A DNA stretch of 7,845 bases, from positions 1-7,845 of the forward strand of contig CAVFTC010000083.1 in NCBI GenBank assembly GCA_963625295.1, read 5' to 3'. Of this stretch, positions 6,182 to 7,845 are shown piece after piece. Position numbers and translations under genes: made by a program. How positions within the stretch are numbered: position 1 is the first letter of the stretch; each line of letters starts with the position of its first letter. The notes below the pieces were generated by a model that was given only the letters and a program-made list of their open reading frames with translations, did no database searches and had not been told where the DNA came from. Source of the stretch: CAG-488 sp963625295 (GTDB lineage Bacteria > Bacillota > Clostridia > Oscillospirales > Acutalibacteraceae).

Positions 6182-7318
6182 ATGGCTGAAGATAAAAAGA
6201 AGAAAAACTATAAACCCGGTTACGGCGGAAATATTTTCAACTCTTTCCCCGACTTTGATTCTCTTGAAGCTCTGCCCAAAAAGCCGGTTGAGAAAAAGCC
6301 GGTCGTTGCAGACGAGGTTCAGGTCAAGCCCGAGCCAGTAAAAGAGCCGACAAAAGAGCCGGAAAGCAAGGAACAGACAAAAGCCGTCAGTGAGAAAAAA
6401 GCCCAAAAAAATATTTTTGCAATTCTCTGTGCGGTTCTTATCGTTGCAATCGTTTCTTCCTCCGCCTTGGCAGTTTTTAACATTGCAACAGGCGCTTCCG
6501 TTTATTCCTCCTCCGAAGGCAGCGACTCGGAAAATATCTATACAAAAATGGTTGCGAAATACAACAGCGTTACCTACCCTGCCGGAATTCAGCAAAAATT
6601 GACAAGGCTTTATGCTCAGAACAACGAAACCGTCGGCTGGCTCTATATCCCCGGCACAAGCATCAACACCCCTATCGTTCAGCACACGGATAATGATTTT
6701 TATCTCACAAAAAACTTCTACGGCTCTTACACAAAATACGGCTGCGTTTATGCCGACTACAAGTGCAAGAGAAACACGCTCAGCAAGAATACCGTTATTT
6801 ACGGTCACGATATGAGCTGCGGAACCGCCTTCTATGATCTCAACAGATATGACGATATAGAATGGTACAAGAAAAATCCGATAATTCAATACTGCACCTT
6901 GACCGGCAACTACACATTTTTAATTTACACAGCATTTCTCACCACGGTCAACGGCTCGGATGACGGCGGCTATATGTTCAATTTTATTGAGCCTAACATG
7001 ACCGATTCCAGCTTCGCCGGCTTTATTGAGCAGGTCAATCAGCGTGCGCTCTATACAACGGGAATCGACCTTAAATCATCGGATAAGATAATCAATCTTT
7101 CAACCTGTAACTACACCTACACCAATTATATAGGCAGAAAGGTTGACACGAGGCTTGTCGTTATCGGAAGACTCCTGCGTTCGGGCGAAAGTGCAAATGT
7201 AAACACATCGAAGGCTAAGGAAAATTCCGATTACAGAAGGCCTCAGGTTTGGTACGACTACAAGGGAATATCGAACCCTTACTCAGGCTCACGCTCATGG
7301 AAGCCGAGCACAAAATAA
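6182..7318 (+). CDS. Class B sortase with long cytoplasmic tail
   Basis: A membrane-bound transpeptidase that cleaves a C-terminal sorting motif in surface proteins and joins them to peptidoglycan or another subunit; the target motif cannot be read here. From ATG 6182 it is 378 residues. Residues 1-76 form a charged Lys/Glu/Pro-rich tail (KKPVEKKP, EPVKEPTKEPESKE); 77-103 form one membrane helix (NIFAILCAVLIVAIVSSSAL...); the rest is extracellular. The catalytic domain shows VGWLYIPGTSINTPIVQ (151-167), DNDFYL, His209 in YGHDM, Cys309 in LSTCNY and Arg324 in TRLVVIGR, the complete His-Cys-Arg triad in class B layout. About 50 residues follow the arginine (ending in SGSRSWKPSTK), longer than the usual short tail. 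No substrate with a sorting signal is visible in the window. Class call is firm; calling it srtB would be a family name only. Confidence 0.9.
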   Translation: MAEDKKKKNYKPGYGGNIFNSFPDFDSLEALPKKPVEKKPVVADEVQVKPEPVKEPTKEPESKEQTKAVSEKKAQKNIFAILCAVLIVAIVSSSALAVFNIATGASVYSSSEGSDSENIYTKMVAKYNSVTYPAGIQQKLTRLYAQNNETVGWLYIPGTSINTPIVQHTDNDFYLTKNFYGSYTKYGCVYADYKCKRNTLSKNTVIYGHDMSCGTAFYDLNRYDDIEWYKKNPIIQYCTLTGNYTFLIYTAFLTTVNGSDDGGYMFNFIEPNMTDSSFAGFIEQVNQRALYTTGIDLKSSDKIINLSTCNYTYTNYIGRKVDTRLVVIGRLLRSGESANVNTSKAKENSDYRRPQVWYDYKGISNPYSGSRSWKPSTK

Positions 7319-7339
7319 AACGAGAAAGCAGGGATTCTT

Positions 7340-7845
7340 TTGCAGGATGAAAATAAAATTGAAGAATTGTCGGAGCTTGTTCCGGCTTTGCCTGACGAAA
7401 ATGACGATATTACCGAGTATCTGACAGACAGCTCCTTTGAGGAGCTTAAGAAAAGGTTTGCCGAGGCCGAGGAGGACGAGAGCATCCGCAATGAGGACTT
7501 CAATCCGTTAAGCTCAGGTAAAGCATCAAAAAAAGGAACAGAGGATGATATCAGAAGCAATCCGAGCTTCAAAAAAGACATCATCAATTCCGAATCCCCC
7601 ATGGCACTGGCAAGCGAATTCGGCTCGGCTGATAGCGACTACGACAATGACGCCATTTCTTTCGAGGATATAAGCATTGACCTTGATTCGCTCGGAAGTC
7701 TTGTCAGCGATGACAGCAGCAACGAGATTGACCGAAGCGAAAAATACGACACCAACACAAGAGTTATTTACATTGACGAAAACGCCAACGACGGGATCAA
7801 ACGCAATACTGATCTTGAGGTTTCAGATGTGTTTTCGGATAATTA
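7340..7845 (+). CDS. Acidic protein of unknown function, 3' end outside window
   Basis: The frame is open from just after the sortase stop to the window end; 168 codons are visible. The only reasonable early start is TTG 7340, with GCAGGGA 5-6 nt upstream; the next ATG is internal, at about 7600. The product begins MQDENKIEELSELVPALP and is strikingly acidic: by hand count about 47 Asp/Glu against 16 Lys/Arg, with many Ser and Asn. No signal peptide, membrane helix, Cys or domain was recognised, so the visible part is probably a disordered cytoplasmic region, perhaps the N-terminus of a longer membrane protein. It lies 21 bp after the sortase in the same reading frame and is almost certainly co-transcribed with it. 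I do not recognise the family. Confidence 0.7.
   Translation, partial: MQDENKIEELSELVPALPDENDDITEYLTDSSFEELKKRFAEAEEDESIRNEDFNPLSSGKASKKGTEDDIRSNPSFKKDIINSESPMALASEFGSADSDYDNDAISFEDISIDLDSLGSLVSDDSSNEIDRSEKYDTNTRVIYIDENANDGIKRNTDLEVSDVFSDN

Noticed and set aside
7316..7342. Stop-codon readthrough or gene fission between the sortase and the next frame
   Set aside because: Same-frame continuation happens one time in three by chance, the sortase domain is complete, and no readthrough signal was seen.
1..7845. tRNA, rRNA, CRISPR array, transposase or integrase
   Set aside because: No cloverleaf, regularly spaced repeat or recombinase motif was found on either strand.

Overview
The window looks like part of a Clostridia-type Firmicute chromosome, probably Oscillospiraceae/Ruminococcaceae. 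This is inferred from protein style and gene pairing: a thiI without a rhodanese domain next to a nifS-type gene, a two-domain cinA, a class B sortase, sigma-A-type promoters, purine-rich Shine-Dalgarno (SD) sites, a Firmicutes-type LexA operator and moderate GC content. No ribosomal RNA or other marker fixes the species.

Layout. Positions 1-1878 (minus strand) hold the first 626 codons of a large right-handed beta-helix protein whose 3' end lies outside the window. It has no signal peptide and resembles a phage tail fibre/tailspike or a tail-like surface protein. It is read from a near-ideal minus-strand promoter (TTGACA, 17 bp, TATAAT; 2122-2150). The spacer of this promoter contains GAAC-AAAT-GTTC, the core of the Gram-positive LexA (DinR) operator. 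A leader of about 235 nt separates promoter and gene. Positions 2151-2511 contain no convincing gene, but do contain a 27-bp near-perfect inverted repeat (2362-2417).

Positions 2512-7845 (plus strand) are a tightly packed transcription unit with its own TTGAAA-N17-TATAAT promoter. It encodes a cysteine desulfurase (2575-3708), the tRNA 4-thiouridine synthase ThiI (3749-4927), the NMN deamidase/CinA protein (4929-6170), a class B sortase with a long cytoplasmic tail (6182-7318), and the first 168 residues of a very acidic unrecognised protein (from 7340, cut by the window end). Gaps are 1-40 bp, and two starts are decided by SD sequences that overlap the end of the preceding gene.

How they fit together: the desulfurase removes sulfur from cysteine as a persulfide and most likely hands it to ThiI, which thiolates U8 of tRNA. 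CinA is a pyridine-nucleotide salvage enzyme. The sortase anchors surface proteins or builds pili. Only the first two genes form an obvious pathway; the rest appear to be linked by co-transcription. The strongest unusual signal is the apparent SOS control of the divergent beta-helix gene, which would make it damage-inducible, as prophage and tailocin functions are.
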